Of a stretch of DNA of 64,000 nt, positions 26,029 to 35,110 are shown piece after piece. The notes beneath the pieces were generated by a model. It searched no databases, was not told the DNA's origin, and saw only the letters and a list, made by a program, of their open reading frames with translations. Source of the stretch: Pseudomonas fulva 12-X (GTDB taxonomy: Bacteria > Pseudomonadota > Gammaproteobacteria > Pseudomonadales > Pseudomonadaceae). Each line of letters begins with the position of its first letter. The first letter of the stretch is position 1. The stretch lies in contig NC_015556.1 of the NCBI RefSeq assembly GCF_000213805.1, forward strand, positions 868,001 through 932,000, given 5' to 3'. The translations under genes were made by a program, and so were the position numbers.

Positions 26029-26898
26029 TTACACCGGGTCGGCATGCACCAGCACTTCGGCCTGAGTGAATTCGCCGCGGATGGCATCTTCCACCTGTTC
26101 GCACAGTGCGTGGGCTTCGGTGAGGCTGAGGTTGCCGGGCAGGTCGACGTGCAGCTGCACGAACCAGCGGGTACCGGACAGCCGCGTGCGCAGGTCGTGG
26201 ATGCCGATGACGCCGGGCACCGCGCAGGCCAGCTCGCTCATGCGCGTGCTGACGTCGGGGGCCAGTTCCTGGTCCATCAGCACGCTGACCGACTGGCGGG
26301 CGATGCTCACCGCGCTCCACAGGATGTAGGCAGCGATGCCGATGGCGAACAGTGCGTCGCCCTGTTGCCAGCCCAGGTAGGCGAGCAGCAGGGCGAGGAG
26401 GATGCCGCCGTTGAGCAGCAGGTCGGAGCGGTAGTGCAGCGAGTCCGCGTGGATCGCCGTGGAGCCGGTCTTGCGTACCACGTGGTGCTGGAACAGCAGC
26501 AGGGCGACGGTCAGCACCATGGACAGCAGCATCACCGCGATACCGAGCGCTTGAGCTGTCAGCGGTTCCGGCTGGCGCAAGCGCTCGAAACCCTGCACAG
26601 CCACCAGAATCGCGCTGGCTCCAATGAACAGCGCCTGGCCCAGCCCGGCCAGCGCCTCGGCCTTGCCATGGCCGTAACGGTGATCGTCATCGGCAGGGCG
26701 CAGGGCGATGTTCACGGCGATCAGGTTGAGCAGTGAGGCGGCGCTGTCGAGCAGCGAATCGGTCAGGCCGGCGAGCAGGCTGACCGAGCCGCTGGCCCAC
26801 CAGGCGATCGCCTTGCACAGCACCAGGGTCAGCGCCACGCAGAGCGCTGCGGCAGTGGCCTGGCGCATTAGGCGGGCGTGCTGGCGGTCGAGAGTCAT
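26029..26898 (-). CDS. Cation diffusion facilitator, FieF-like
   Basis: This is a 289-residue CDF antiporter with about six helices and a C-terminal cytoplasmic domain (about residues 205-289). The metal-site quartet of the FieF group is visible: DSLLD in TM2 and HYRSD in TM5. It exports divalent metals such as Zn(II) or Fe(II) for protons. The start at ATG 26898 is preceded by unremarkable sequence; longer versions starting at 26973 overlap a repeat element and are less likely. Confidence 0.88.
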   Translation of the reverse strand: MTLDRQHARLMRQATAAALCVALTLVLCKAIAWWASGSVSLLAGLTDSLLDSAASLLNLIAVNIALRPADDDHRYGHGKAEALAGLGQALFIGASAILVAVQGFERLRQPEPLTAQALGIAVMLLSMVLTVALLLFQHHVVRKTGSTAIHADSLHYRSDLLLNGGILLALLLAYLGWQQGDALFAIGIAAYILWSAVSIARQSVSVLMDQELAPDVSTRMSELACAVPGVIGIHDLRTRLSGTRWFVQLHVDLPGNLSLTEAHALCEQVEDAIRGEFTQAEVLVHADPV

Positions 26899-26935
26899 GG
26901 CCGATCCATGTGCTGCTATCAGAGCTGTACGGAAC

Positions 26936-27066
26936 GTGCTCACGCTCTTGCGAGCTAGAGGCCTGCAAGGCAAAAGCAGGCGAGGAAGCGGAGTGTACTG
27001 TTGTACATGAGCATTCCGAGCCTGGTTTTAACGCAGCAGGGTCGACGCGCAGCTGAGCGTGTGCAG
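26936..27066. repeat. MITE-like palindromic repeat, copy C (inverted, decayed ends)
   Basis: The core from about 26950 to 27050 matches the reverse complement of the element at 50474-50615 almost base for base in blocks such as GCGAGCTAGAG, GCAAGGC, CAGGCGAGGA, TGAGCATTCCGAGC and TTTTAACGC. Its terminal inverted repeats are degraded, with CACGCTC still shared. It lies between the CDF gene and the YceK-like gene. See the other two copies around copA. Confidence 0.7.
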
Positions 27067-27070
27067 GTTT

Positions 27071-27490
27071 CTAGGCGGAAGGGCGCAGGCCGTAAGCGGC
27101 CAGCTGCTCAGCGCTACCGCTGTGCTGAATCAGGCGCGGGTCGTCGAGTGGCAGGTTGTGGCCGGTTTGGGTTTCGATCAGCGCCTTGAGCTTGGCGTTG
27201 TCGACTTTGCCGTCGGCGTCCACTACGTCCTTGAGCGACTGGGTGTCGACCTGCGCGGTGGTGCCGCCTGGCAGGTAGATGGCGCCAGTGGCGAAGTCGA
27301 TACCAAAGGCGATCAGGCCGGGAATCACGTAAAAGAGAATGCCGATGGCGTCCAGACCGACGACCAGGGGGTCGACACGGCCTTCGATCTGGCCGCGACG
27401 GTCGGGGAAGAAGATGGTGCCGCAGGCAGACAGTTGAGTGACCAATGTAACGGCGAGAACGCCGCCGATAACGCGGGATTTCGTGCGCAT
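27071..27490 (-). CDS. YceK/YidQ-family lipoprotein
   Basis: This is a 139-residue lipoprotein with lipobox LSAC (Cys 23) and the family body CGTIFFPDRRGQIEGRVDPL, a hydrophobic segment around IGILFYVIPGLIAFGIDFATGAIYLP, then a soluble tail. YceK/YidQ proteins are small outer-membrane lipoproteins of unknown function. The start is ATG 27490 with GAGGTG upstream. It is divergent from hrpB (27642). Confidence 0.85.
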   Translation of the reverse strand: MRTKSRVIGGVLAVTLVTQLSACGTIFFPDRRGQIEGRVDPLVVGLDAIGILFYVIPGLIAFGIDFATGAIYLPGGTTAQVDTQSLKDVVDADGKVDNAKLKALIETQTGHNLPLDDPRLIQHSGSAEQLAAYGLRPSA

Positions 27491-27641
27491 CGAGCACCTC
27501 CAGAAAAAGTGGACGCCACTATAGCAAGGCGAGCATGGCAAAGCTGCTGTGGCGCGGCAATACGCAGCTTTCGACGGTATATGACCGAGCAAGCAGGGCG
27601 GCGGTTCGCCGCTATAATCGCCGGCCTGAAATGGAGCCCCG

Positions 27642-30188
27642 ATGAACAGCCTGCCGATCGATTCCCTGCTGCCCAACCTGTGCCGCGCCCTTGCCGAGCG
27701 CGACGAAGTGGTCCTCGAAGCACCGCCCGGCGCCGGCAAGACCACCCGCGTGCCGCTGGCCGTGCTCGACCAGCCCTGGTTGGCCGGGCAGCGCATCATC
27801 ATGCTCGAACCGCGGCGCCTGGCCGCCCGCGCTGCGGCTGAGCGGCTGGCCAGCGAGCTGGGCGAGAAGGTCGGCGAGACGGTGGGCTATCGCATCCGTC
27901 TGGACAGCAAGGTCGGCCCCGATACGCGTATCGAGGTAGTGACCGAGGGCATCCTCGCCCGGCGCCTGCAGGACGACCCGGCGCTGGAGGGCGTCGGCCT
28001 GGTGATCTTCGACGAATTCCACGAGCGCAGCCTGGATGCCGACCTGGCCCTGGCGCTAACGCTCAACGGCCGGGCGATGTTTCGTGGCGAAGGCAGCGGT
28101 GAGGCGCCGCTCAAGGTGTTGCTGATGTCCGCTACTCTGGAGGGCGAGCGCCTGGCCGAATTGCTGGGTGACGCGCCGGTGCTGCGCAGTGAAGGGCGCA
28201 TGTACCCGGTGGACATTCGCTGGGGCACGCCCTGGCAGGCCGGCGAATGGTTGGAGCCGCGGGTGCTGCAAACCGTTTTGCAGGCCCTGGACGACGAGCC
28301 GGGCAGCCTGCTGGTGTTTCTGCCCGGCCAGGCGGAAATTCGTCGCGTGGCCGAGCAACTGGGCGAAGCGCTGGGCGGGCGCAGCGACGTGCGCGTCTGC
28401 CCGCTGCATGGCGAGCTGGAGCTGTCGGCCCAGCGTGCGGCCATCGAGCCGGCGCCGGCCGGGCTGCGCAAGGTGGTACTGGCCACCAACATCGCCGAGA
28501 CCAGCTTGACCATCGACGGTGTGCGGGTGGTGGTCGACGCCGGCCTGGCACGGGTGCCGCGTTTCGATCCGGGCAGCGGCATGACGCGCCTGGATACCAC
28601 GCGTATTTCCCGCGCCTCGGCCACCCAGCGCGCCGGCCGTGCCGGGCGTCTGCAACCAGGCGCGTGCTATCGGCTATGGTCCCAGGCTCAGCATGAGCAA
28701 CTGCCTGCATATTCCTCAGCGGAAATCCTTCAGGCCGACCTGGCCGGTCTCGCGCTGCAGCTCGCGCGCTGGGGCGTCGAGGTCGACGAGCTGGTCTGGC
28801 TCGACCCGCCGCCCGCTGCCGCCTACGCCCAGGCGCGCGACCTGTTGCAGCGCCTTGGCGCCCTTGACGAACGTGGCGTGTTGACCGCCCACGGCCAGGC
28901 CATGGCCGAGCTGCCGGCCCATCCGCGTATCGCTCATCTGTTATTGCGCGGCCAGGCCTTGGGCCTTGGCGAGCTGGCCTGTGACCTGGCGGCGCTGTTG
29001 GGCGAGCGCGACATATTGCGCGGCGGCCAGTGCGGCGCGGGCGCCGATCTGCATAGCCGCCTGGCGCTGCTGTCGGGTGAGAGCCGGGCGGCGCGGGGTG
29101 CCCAAGGTGGCGTGCAGCGGGCCCGGCAACTGGCCAAACAGTTTCAGGGTTATCTGCGCCGGGTTGCGGTTAGCGAGCCGGTGGGCGATCCCGAGCACGG
29201 CCGCTGGCTTGGCGCGCTGCTGGCCTTCGCCTACCCGGACCGCATCGCTCGCCAGCGCCGCGAGGGCGGCGCCGAATATCGCCTGGCCAACGGGCGTGCC
29301 GCGCAGTTCGGCGAAGCCGATGCTCTGATGAAGCACGGCTGGCTGGTGGTTGCCGACCTGGGCAGCCGCCAGGGCCAGCGCGAAGAGCGCATCTACCTGG
29401 CTGCGGAGCTGGAGCCGGCGCTGTTCGAGTCGGTGTTGGCCGAGCAGGTCAGCAGCCAGGATCTGCTCGAATGGGACGAGCGCGAAGGCGTGCTGCGCGC
29501 CGAGCGGCAGCGCAAGGTTGGTGACCTGGTGCTCAGCAGCGAGGCGTTACCGGGGCTGGATGCCGAGGCGCGCACTACGGCGTTGCTCGGTCTGGTGCGG
29601 CGCAAGGGGTTGGCGCTGCTGCCGTGGACGCCGGAGCTGCGTCAGTGGCAGGCGCGGGTGATGCTGCTGCGCGGGATCGATCTGCAAAGCCAGGCAGACA
29701 GCGAATGGCCGGATGTATCGGACACGGCGCTGCTGGCCAGCCTGGAAACCTGGCTGGCGCCGTATCTGGGCAAGGTCACCCGGCTGAGTCACTTCGGCAA
29801 CCTCGACCTGCACGCGATGTTGCAAACCCTGTTGCCCTGGCCGCTGCCCCAGCGCCTGGATGAATGGGCACCGCGCAGCATCGCCGTGCCGTCCGGCTCA
29901 CGTATCGGTGTGGATTACAGCGAGCACCCGCCGGTATTGGCAGTGCGCCTGCAGGAGCTGTTCGGCCTGGCCGAGACGCCGCGCATCGCCAACGGTCGTC
30001 AGCAGGTGCTGCTGCACTTGTTGTCCCCGGCGCGTCGACCGGTGCAGGTGACTCAGGATCTGGCCAACTTCTGGCGCACCACCTACGCCGAGGTGAAGAA
30101 GGATTTGAAGGGCCGTTATCCGAAACACTACTGGCCCGACGATCCCTTGATCGCCGAGCCCACGGCGCGGGCCAAGCCGCGCAAGTAG
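27642..30188 (+). CDS. hrpB: ATP-dependent helicase HrpB (DEAH family)
   Basis: This is an 848-residue DEAH-box helicase. Walker A is GAGKTT (about residues 31-36). Motif II reads DEFH in VIFDEFHERS, followed by SATLEG, ATNIAETSLTIDGV and QRAGRAGR. A helicase-associated region and the HrpB C-terminal domain follow, ending near YPKHYWPDDP, which is diagnostic for the HrpB subgroup. Its precise cellular substrate is not established. The length fits the family (800-850). Confidence 0.95.
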   Translation: MNSLPIDSLLPNLCRALAERDEVVLEAPPGAGKTTRVPLAVLDQPWLAGQRIIMLEPRRLAARAAAERLASELGEKVGETVGYRIRLDSKVGPDTRIEVVTEGILARRLQDDPALEGVGLVIFDEFHERSLDADLALALTLNGRAMFRGEGSGEAPLKVLLMSATLEGERLAELLGDAPVLRSEGRMYPVDIRWGTPWQAGEWLEPRVLQTVLQALDDEPGSLLVFLPGQAEIRRVAEQLGEALGGRSDVRVCPLHGELELSAQRAAIEPAPAGLRKVVLATNIAETSLTIDGVRVVVDAGLARVPRFDPGSGMTRLDTTRISRASATQRAGRAGRLQPGACYRLWSQAQHEQLPAYSSAEILQADLAGLALQLARWGVEVDELVWLDPPPAAAYAQARDLLQRLGALDERGVLTAHGQAMAELPAHPRIAHLLLRGQALGLGELACDLAALLGERDILRGGQCGAGADLHSRLALLSGESRAARGAQGGVQRARQLAKQFQGYLRRVAVSEPVGDPEHGRWLGALLAFAYPDRIARQRREGGAEYRLANGRAAQFGEADALMKHGWLVVADLGSRQGQREERIYLAAELEPALFESVLAEQVSSQDLLEWDEREGVLRAERQRKVGDLVLSSEALPGLDAEARTTALLGLVRRKGLALLPWTPELRQWQARVMLLRGIDLQSQADSEWPDVSDTALLASLETWLAPYLGKVTRLSHFGNLDLHAMLQTLLPWPLPQRLDEWAPRSIAVPSGSRIGVDYSEHPPVLAVRLQELFGLAETPRIANGRQQVLLHLLSPARRPVQVTQDLANFWRTTYAEVKKDLKGRYPKHYWPDDPLIAEPTARAKPRK

Positions 30189-30297
30189 TGCCCCGTTCTA
30201 CAGAACGTCCACTGTGAATGGCCTGGCGTAGAGCGCAGCGGTGACCGGGGTTGTAATGCACCGGTGCCGCCGCGCTCGCCCCTTGCTATGGCGCCGC

Positions 30298-31644
30298 TCA
30301 GCGCACCAGGCAAGGCTTCTTGTTATCGAAAGTCCAGCCGCTGATCAGGTACTGCATGGCCACCGCATCGTTGCGCGCGCCCAGGCCCATGCCCTTGTAG
30401 CACTCGTGGGCCTTGGCCACTGCGTCCATGTCCAGCTCCACGCCCAGGCCAGGTTTTTTCGGCACCTGCACCAGGCCGCCTTCGATACGCAGCGGCTCCT
30501 TGGTCAGGTGCTGGCCGTCCTGCCAGATCCAGTGGGTGTCGATGGCGGTGATCTTGCCCGGCGCGGCCGCTGCCACGTGGGTGAACATGGCCAGAGACAC
30601 ATCGAAGTGGTTGTTCGAGTGCGAGCCCCAGGTCAGGCCCCAGTCGTTGCACATCTGCGCCACGCGCACCGAACCCTGCATGGTCCAGAAGTGCGGGTCG
30701 GCCAGGGGAATGTCCACCGATTGCAGCTGGATCGCGTGGCCCATCTGCCGCCAGTCGGTGGCGATCATGTTGGTGGCAGTCGGCAGGCCGGTGGCGCGAC
30801 GGAATTCGGCCATCACCTCGCGGCCGGAGTAACCGTTCTCGGCGCCGCAGGGGTCTTCGGCGTAGGCGAGCACATGGTGCTGGTCGCGGCACAGGCGAAT
30901 GGCTTCGGCCAGTGACCAGGCGCCGTTCGGGTCCAGGGTGATGCGCGCCTCCGGGAAGCGCTCGGCCAGGGCGGTCACCGCTTCGATTTCCTCGTCGCCG
31001 CGCAGTACGCCGCCCTTGAGTTTGAAGTCCTTGAAGCCATAACGCTCGTAGGCGGCTTCGGCGAGGCGCACCACGCCCTGTGCGTCCAGCGCTTCTTCGT
31101 TGCGCACGCGGAACCAGGCGTTGTCGGCATCGGCTTCCTGACGATAGGGCAGGTCGGTCTTCTTGCGATCGCCGACGTAGAACAGGTAGCCGAGCATTTC
31201 CACGGCATCGCGCTGCTGGCCTTCGCCAAGCAGGGCAGCGACCGGCACGTCCAAGTACTGACCGAGCAGGTCGAGCAGGGCGGACTCGATAGCGGTGACA
31301 GCATGGATGGTGATACGCAGGTCGAAGGTCTGCAGACCTCGGCCGCCGGAGTCCCGGTCAGCGAAGGCCTGACGAACCTGGCCGAGCAGTTTCTGGTATT
31401 GGCCGATGGGTTGGCCGAGCAGCAGTTGGCGGGCGTCTTCCAGGGTCTGGCGAATGGCTTCGCCGCCCGGCACTTCACCGACGCCGACGTGGCCGGCGTT
31501 GTCGCGCAGGATCAGCAGGTTGCGGGTGAAGAACGGCGCGTGGCCGCCGCTGAGGTTGAGCAGAAAACTGTCGTGCCCGGCGACCGGGATGACTTCCAGA
31601 GCGGTGATGACCGGGGTACCTGCATGGGTGTTGTTATTGTTCAT
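30298..31644 (-). CDS. gudD: Glucarate dehydratase
   Basis: This is a 448-residue enolase-superfamily enzyme that dehydrates D-glucarate (and L-idarate) to 5-keto-4-deoxyglucarate. Its N-terminal capping domain ([17 protein letters not shown]) and the barrel signatures [13 protein letters not shown] (catalytic KxK-type lysine), LDPNGAW and [12 protein letters not shown] are typical of GudD. The ATG at 31644 has weak SD. Two perfect palindromes GATAACGTTATC lie just upstream, and a GntR-type LacI regulator is the next gene. No GudP-type transporter is adjacent in the window. Confidence 0.93.
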   Translation of the reverse strand: MNNNNTHAGTPVITALEVIPVAGHDSFLLNLSGGHAPFFTRNLLILRDNAGHVGVGEVPGGEAIRQTLEDARQLLLGQPIGQYQKLLGQVRQAFADRDSGGRGLQTFDLRITIHAVTAIESALLDLLGQYLDVPVAALLGEGQQRDAVEMLGYLFYVGDRKKTDLPYRQEADADNAWFRVRNEEALDAQGVVRLAEAAYERYGFKDFKLKGGVLRGDEEIEAVTALAERFPEARITLDPNGAWSLAEAIRLCRDQHHVLAYAEDPCGAENGYSGREVMAEFRRATGLPTATNMIATDWRQMGHAIQLQSVDIPLADPHFWTMQGSVRVAQMCNDWGLTWGSHSNNHFDVSLAMFTHVAAAAPGKITAIDTHWIWQDGQHLTKEPLRIEGGLVQVPKKPGLGVELDMDAVAKAHECYKGMGLGARNDAVAMQYLISGWTFDNKKPCLVR

Positions 31645-31708
31645 CGCGTGGTTCCTGTGCCTGAAGGCGTTGCGGTGGGCGTGGCTGCCTTGGCGGGCAG
31701 CGCTGAAA

Positions 31709-31720
31709 GATAACGTTATC
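31709..31720. promoter_or_regulatory. LacI/GntR-type operator, proximal to gudD
   Basis: Perfect 12-bp palindrome GATAACGTTATC with the central CG expected for LacI/GalR-family operators. It is 65 bp upstream of the gudD ATG and spaced 22 bp centre-to-centre from an identical site. Confidence 0.85.
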
Positions 31721-31730
31721 ATCATATTCG

Positions 31731-31742
31731 GATAACGTTATC
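31731..31742. promoter_or_regulatory. LacI/GntR-type operator, distal to gudD
   Basis: A second perfect GATAACGTTATC, identical to the first site. The 22-bp spacing places both on the same helical face, fitting cooperative binding by two dimers. The nearby LacI-family regulator (32118-33164) is the obvious candidate. Confidence 0.85.
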
Positions 31743-31811
31743 ATTCAAGCGAAAATTTATAAGGCGCGGTTAACGCGCATGTAGTCTTAGGACGTAGAAG
31801 GTAGGACGTAG

Positions 31812-31845
31812 GATGGGTCGGGCCGCGTAGGTGCAACCCGTCAAT
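31812..31845. repeat. Intergenic direct repeat, copy 1
   Basis: A 34-bp unit starting GATGGGTCGGGCCGCGTAGG recurs at 32073-32106 with 3 mismatches. It has partly complementary ends (GATGGG / CCCGTC or CCCATC), as in the widespread Pseudomonas intergenic palindromes. Confidence 0.75.
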
Positions 31846-31867
31846 GGATTATTGGGGGCACAAGTCA

Positions 31868-31893
31868 TTCGCGGGCATGGCCCGCTCCCACAG
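31868..31893. repeat. Pseudomonas REP element
   Basis: The stretch starts TTCGCGGGCATGG and ends CCCGCTCCCACAG; the GCGGGC / GCCCGC stem plus the CTCCCACAG tail is the well-known REP pattern of Pseudomonas genomes. It is a single copy in the gudD-regulator spacer. Confidence 0.85.
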
Positions 31894-31994
31894 TTCGTAG
31901 CCCAGGGCGAGCTTAGCGACACCCGGGGCATCGCGGCGCGAACATCGAAAACCTGGGTATCGGTGTGCTCAACCGCAGGCTACGAGAAGTGATT

Positions 31995-32068
31995 TTGCCT
32001 TGGGCGGTGCTGGCCCGCTCGATGATGGCGAAGCGGGTATCGACACGGGCTCGGCCGGTTGGCCAGTT
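31995..32068 (-). pseudogene. Relic of a second GntR/LacI regulator 3' end
   Basis: Read on the minus strand this encodes ARVDTRFAIIERASTA, closely matching the end of the intact regulator (PRVDTGFTIVERGSTA). DNA similarity starts near TGGCCA (32065) and is interrupted by at least one single-base length difference, so the reading frame upstream is broken. No start or remaining body is visible. It is followed on each side by related 34-bp repeats. Confidence 0.6.
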
Positions 32069-32072
32069 TGTA

Positions 32073-32106
32073 GATGGGGCGGGCCGCGTAGGTGAAACCC
32101 ATCAAT
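32073..32106. repeat. Intergenic direct repeat, copy 2
   Basis: Second copy of the 34-bp unit (31 of 34 identical to 31812-31845), starting GATGGGGCGGGCCGCGTAGG. It lies directly between the regulator relic and the 3' end of the intact LacI gene. Confidence 0.75.
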
Positions 32107-32117
32107 TGCCTACGAAT

Positions 32118-33164
32118 CTAGGTTCGAGCCGTGCTGCCGCGCTCAACGATCGTGAAGCCTGTATCCACTCTCGGCTCTGCGCTCTGGCCATCGAAGCGGC
32201 GCAGCAGCGCTTCGGCGACCTGGCGTCCCATCTCCGTTGCATTGACGCTCACGGTCGACAGCGCTGGGTTGGCGAACTGGCCATTGAGGGTGTCGCCGAA
32301 ACCCAGCACGGCGAGGTCGTCCGGCACGCTCAGCCCGCGGGTGGAGGCTTCGGCCAGCACGCCGAGGGCCACGGTATCCGAGCTGCAGAAGATGAAGTCC
32401 GGCTTCTCGCCGGCATCGAGCAGGTTGGCCAGGCCCTTGCGGCCGACCTCCCAGGTGGCGGGCAGCGGTAGTGTCTGCACCGCCACGTTATTCACGCCCA
32501 GTTCGGCGAGTCGGCCGATCACCGCCTTGCAACGGCGCAGCGCCCGCGGGTCGTCGACGCCGACCACCGCCCAGCGGCGGTAACCCTTGGCGAAGAAGTG
32601 TTCGGCCACGGCGACGCCGACCTGTTCGTGGGAAAAGCCCACCTGCATGTCCAGGCCGTCGTCGCTCAGGTCCCAGGCTTCGACCACCGGAATGCCGGCG
32701 GACGCCAATCGCTCACGGCTGGCCTGGGTGTGGAAAGTGCCGGTCAGCACGATGCCGTCCGGGCGGCGGCCGAGAATGGTGGCCAGCAGGGCTTCCTCCT
32801 GTTCAGGCACGTAGCCGCTGGGCCCGACCAGGGTGTGGTAGCCCGCCTCGGCGAGGCGATCCATGATCGCCTGCACCACGCTGGCGTAGATCGAGTTGGC
32901 GATGGTCGGCAGCACGATGGCCACCAGGCGGCTCTTGCTGGTGGCCAGGGCGCCGGCCATCAGGTTGGGTACGTAACCCATGGCGCGCACCACTGCCAGC
33001 ACATGCTCGCGGGTGGCATCGCTGACCAGTTCCGGGCGCTGGATGGCACGCGACACGGTGATCGGCGACACGCCCGCCTTGAGCGCCACGTCCTTGACCG
33101 TCACCGGCAGATCGCCGAGGTCGCCGCGGTCTTTGGCCAGTTCTCTGCGCGATTTTCTTGCCAC
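32118..33164 (-). CDS. LacI-family regulator, GntR-like
   Basis: This is a 348-residue repressor. The N-terminal HTH at about residues 20-45 reads VTVKDVALKAGVSPITVSRAIQ, with the hinge around GYVPNLMAGALAT. A periplasmic-binding-like effector domain follows, ending with FGDTLNGQFANPALSTV. The HTH and hinge match the GntR (gluconate) branch, consistent with a sugar-acid effector. It lies next to gudD, which has two perfect LacI-type palindromes upstream, so it probably represses gudD until glucarate or a related sugar acid is present. No copy of that palindrome is visible ahead of its own start. Confidence 0.9.
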   Translation of the reverse strand: MARKSRRELAKDRGDLGDLPVTVKDVALKAGVSPITVSRAIQRPELVSDATREHVLAVVRAMGYVPNLMAGALATSKSRLVAIVLPTIANSIYASVVQAIMDRLAEAGYHTLVGPSGYVPEQEEALLATILGRRPDGIVLTGTFHTQASRERLASAGIPVVEAWDLSDDGLDMQVGFSHEQVGVAVAEHFFAKGYRRWAVVGVDDPRALRRCKAVIGRLAELGVNNVAVQTLPLPATWEVGRKGLANLLDAGEKPDFIFCSSDTVALGVLAEASTRGLSVPDDLAVLGFGDTLNGQFANPALSTVSVNATEMGRQVAEALLRRFDGQSAEPRVDTGFTIVERGSTART

Positions 33165-33200
33165 GGGCGGGTCTCGATGGGATGCAGTTGTGCGGGGAGG

Positions 33201-33860
33201 TTAAGGCAGGCGCGCCGTATTGTCGCCCGCACGCAGCATATACAGGCGGAACACCACCACCGTGGTGAACAGCTGGCAGAGGCCGAACAGCATATCCAGC
33301 AGCAGGCGCGCGGCGGGCTCGCTAGCGATATCGCCGGCCCAGAAGCTGGCGACCCATGGCGGCACCATCACCAGCATCACGCAGGTGAAGATCGGCCAGA
33401 AGTGCCCGTCGGTCAGCTGCAGGCTGGCATGCAGCGCCTGCAACGGCGTGAGGCCGCGCAGCACCAGCAGGTAATCGGCGAATACCAGCCGCACCATCAG
33501 CCACAGCCCGGGCAGGATGAACAGCGAGATGCCGAGCATGATCGCCAGGGTACCGATGCCGGCCAGCAGCACGAAGCGCGGCCACAGGCTCAGGCTCATG
33601 GCCACCAGTGCGCCCTTGCCGGGATGTTCGCCGCGACTGCGGGCGTCGATGAACAGAATGAGCGCGGCGCTGTACAGCGGGTAGAAAAACAGGCCGAGCA
33701 GCACCTCGTAGAGCGGCACCTTGGCCGTGCCGACCAGGTCTTCGAGGTGCAGGCTCAGGAAGGCTTCGAGGAGCAGGAATGGCATGCACAGCACCAGGAT
33801 GTGCAAGAGGTTTTGCCGGAAGAAGAACCAGGCGTCACGCAGGGCGTCGAGGGGATTCAT
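33201..33860 (-). CDS. YciC-like (UPF0259) membrane protein
   Basis: This is a 219-residue inner-membrane protein with about six helices, beginning MNPLDALRDAWFFFRQNL. The pattern (Asp/Ala-rich start, FFRQNL, then PGLWLMVRLVFADYLLVL) fits the YciC / UPF0259 family of unknown function. The start is ATG 33860. It is tandem to, and upstream of, the LacI regulator (gap 36 bp), but a functional link is doubtful. Confidence 0.82.
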   Translation of the reverse strand: MNPLDALRDAWFFFRQNLLHILVLCMPFLLLEAFLSLHLEDLVGTAKVPLYEVLLGLFFYPLYSAALILFIDARSRGEHPGKGALVAMSLSLWPRFVLLAGIGTLAIMLGISLFILPGLWLMVRLVFADYLLVLRGLTPLQALHASLQLTDGHFWPIFTCVMLVMVPPWVASFWAGDIASEPAARLLLDMLFGLCQLFTTVVVFRLYMLRAGDNTARLP

Positions 33861-34023
33861 GAACGGTCGCAGCCAGAAAAACAGGCCGCCATGATACGAG
33901 CGTGGCCGGCCTGCCACCAGTGATGACGTTCGTCGCCCGCCTGGCGCCGCCTTCGACCTCAAGGGGCGCGGCTGGCATACTGGCCGCCCGTGCAATCCGC
34001 GCGAGCCCTTGTGAGGATGTCCG

Positions 34024-34503
34024 GTGAAGAAAATTGCCGTGTTCGCCGACGTGCAGAATCTCTACTACACCGTGCGCCAGGCCTATGGTTGCCACTTCAA
34101 CTACACGGCGTTGTGGAGCGAGCTGGCGGCTGGCGGCGAGATCGTCGCGGCCTACGCCTACGCCATCGACCGTGGCGACCCCAAGCAGCAGCAGTTCCAG
34201 CAGATCCTGCGCAACCTGGGCTTCACCGTGAAGCTCAAGCCCTATATCCAGCGCAGCGATGGCTCGGCCAAGGGCGACTGGGACGTGGGCATCACCCTCG
34301 ACGTGATGGACGCCGCGGCAGACGTCGACAGCGTGGTGCTGGCCTCCGGTGACGGCGATTTCGACCTGCTGCTCGAGCGCATCCGCCAGCGCCATGGCGT
34401 CGAAGCCGTGGCCTACGGCGTGCCCGGGCTCACCGCGCAGTCGCTGGTGCGCGCAGCCAGCCGTTACGTGCCCATCGAGGGCCATCTGTTGCTCAAACAC
34501 TGA
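34024..34503 (+). CDS. NYN-domain (LabA/DUF88) putative ribonuclease
   Basis: This is a 159-residue protein of the NYN branch of the PIN-like fold. Acidic clusters at the expected places are FADVQNLYY, KGDWDVGITLD and LASGDGDFDLL, so a metal-dependent RNase activity is plausible. The start is GTG 34024 with GAGGATGTCC upstream. The next gene, a DEDDh exonuclease, starts 7 bp after its stop, so the two are co-transcribed. Confidence 0.88.
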   Translation: MKKIAVFADVQNLYYTVRQAYGCHFNYTALWSELAAGGEIVAAYAYAIDRGDPKQQQFQQILRNLGFTVKLKPYIQRSDGSAKGDWDVGITLDVMDAAADVDSVVLASGDGDFDLLLERIRQRHGVEAVAYGVPGLTAQSLVRAASRYVPIEGHLLLKH

Positions 34504-34510
34504 GGTTCAC

Positions 34511-35110
34511 GTGAAACCCATCGCTGTCATCGACTTCGAAACCACCGGCATGTCGCCGGCCCAGCAGGCCCGCGCCACCGAAATCGGCGTGGTGATCATC
34601 GAAGACGGGCAGATCACCGCCCGCTACCAGAGCCTGATGAACGCCGGCGCCTGGGTGCCGCCCTTCATCGAGCAACTGACCGGCATCAGCAACGCCATGG
34701 TGCGCAGCGCGCCGCCGGCCGCCGAGGTGATGCACGAGGTCGCCGAGTTCGTTGGCGACATCCCGATGCTGGCGCACAACGCCGCGTTCGACCAGAAGTT
34801 CTGGGACGCCGAGCTGGGCCTGATCGGCCGTACCCGCGTGCAGCATTTCGCCTGTTCGCTGCTGCTCTCGCGCCGTCTGCTGCCGGGTGCGCCGAGCCAC
34901 AAGCTCGGCAACCTCAACCGCTGGGCGCGGCTGCCCGATACCGGCAAGGCGCACCGGGCGCTGGCCGATGCGGAAATGGCCGCCAACCTGACCCTGCACC
35001 TGTGCAAGGTGCTGCGCGAACAGCATGGCCGCAGCGCTGTGGATCATGACTTCCTGCGCCAGCTGCAGGGCATGTCCGCCGCTAAGGTGCGCGCGCTGCT
35101 CGCCGCGTAG
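34511..35110 (+). CDS. DEDDh 3'-5' exonuclease (DnaQ-like)
   Basis: This is a 199-residue exonuclease-fold protein. ExoI motif DFETTG (about residues 8-13), ExoII around LAHNAAFDQKF, and ExoIII with the DEDDh His in HRALADAEM. It probably trims DNA or RNA from the 3' end; the stand-alone form does not identify a substrate. The start is GTG 34511 with TGAGG 6 bases upstream, overlapping the end region of the NYN gene. Confidence 0.9.
   Translation: MKPIAVIDFETTGMSPAQQARATEIGVVIIEDGQITARYQSLMNAGAWVPPFIEQLTGISNAMVRSAPPAAEVMHEVAEFVGDIPMLAHNAAFDQKFWDAELGLIGRTRVQHFACSLLLSRRLLPGAPSHKLGNLNRWARLPDTGKAHRALADAEMAANLTLHLCKVLREQHGRSAVDHDFLRQLQGMSAAKVRALLAA

Noticed and set aside
30195..30215. Possible terminator CGTTCT / AGAACG after hrpB
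   Set aside because: The loop would be only about 2 bases and there is no T run.
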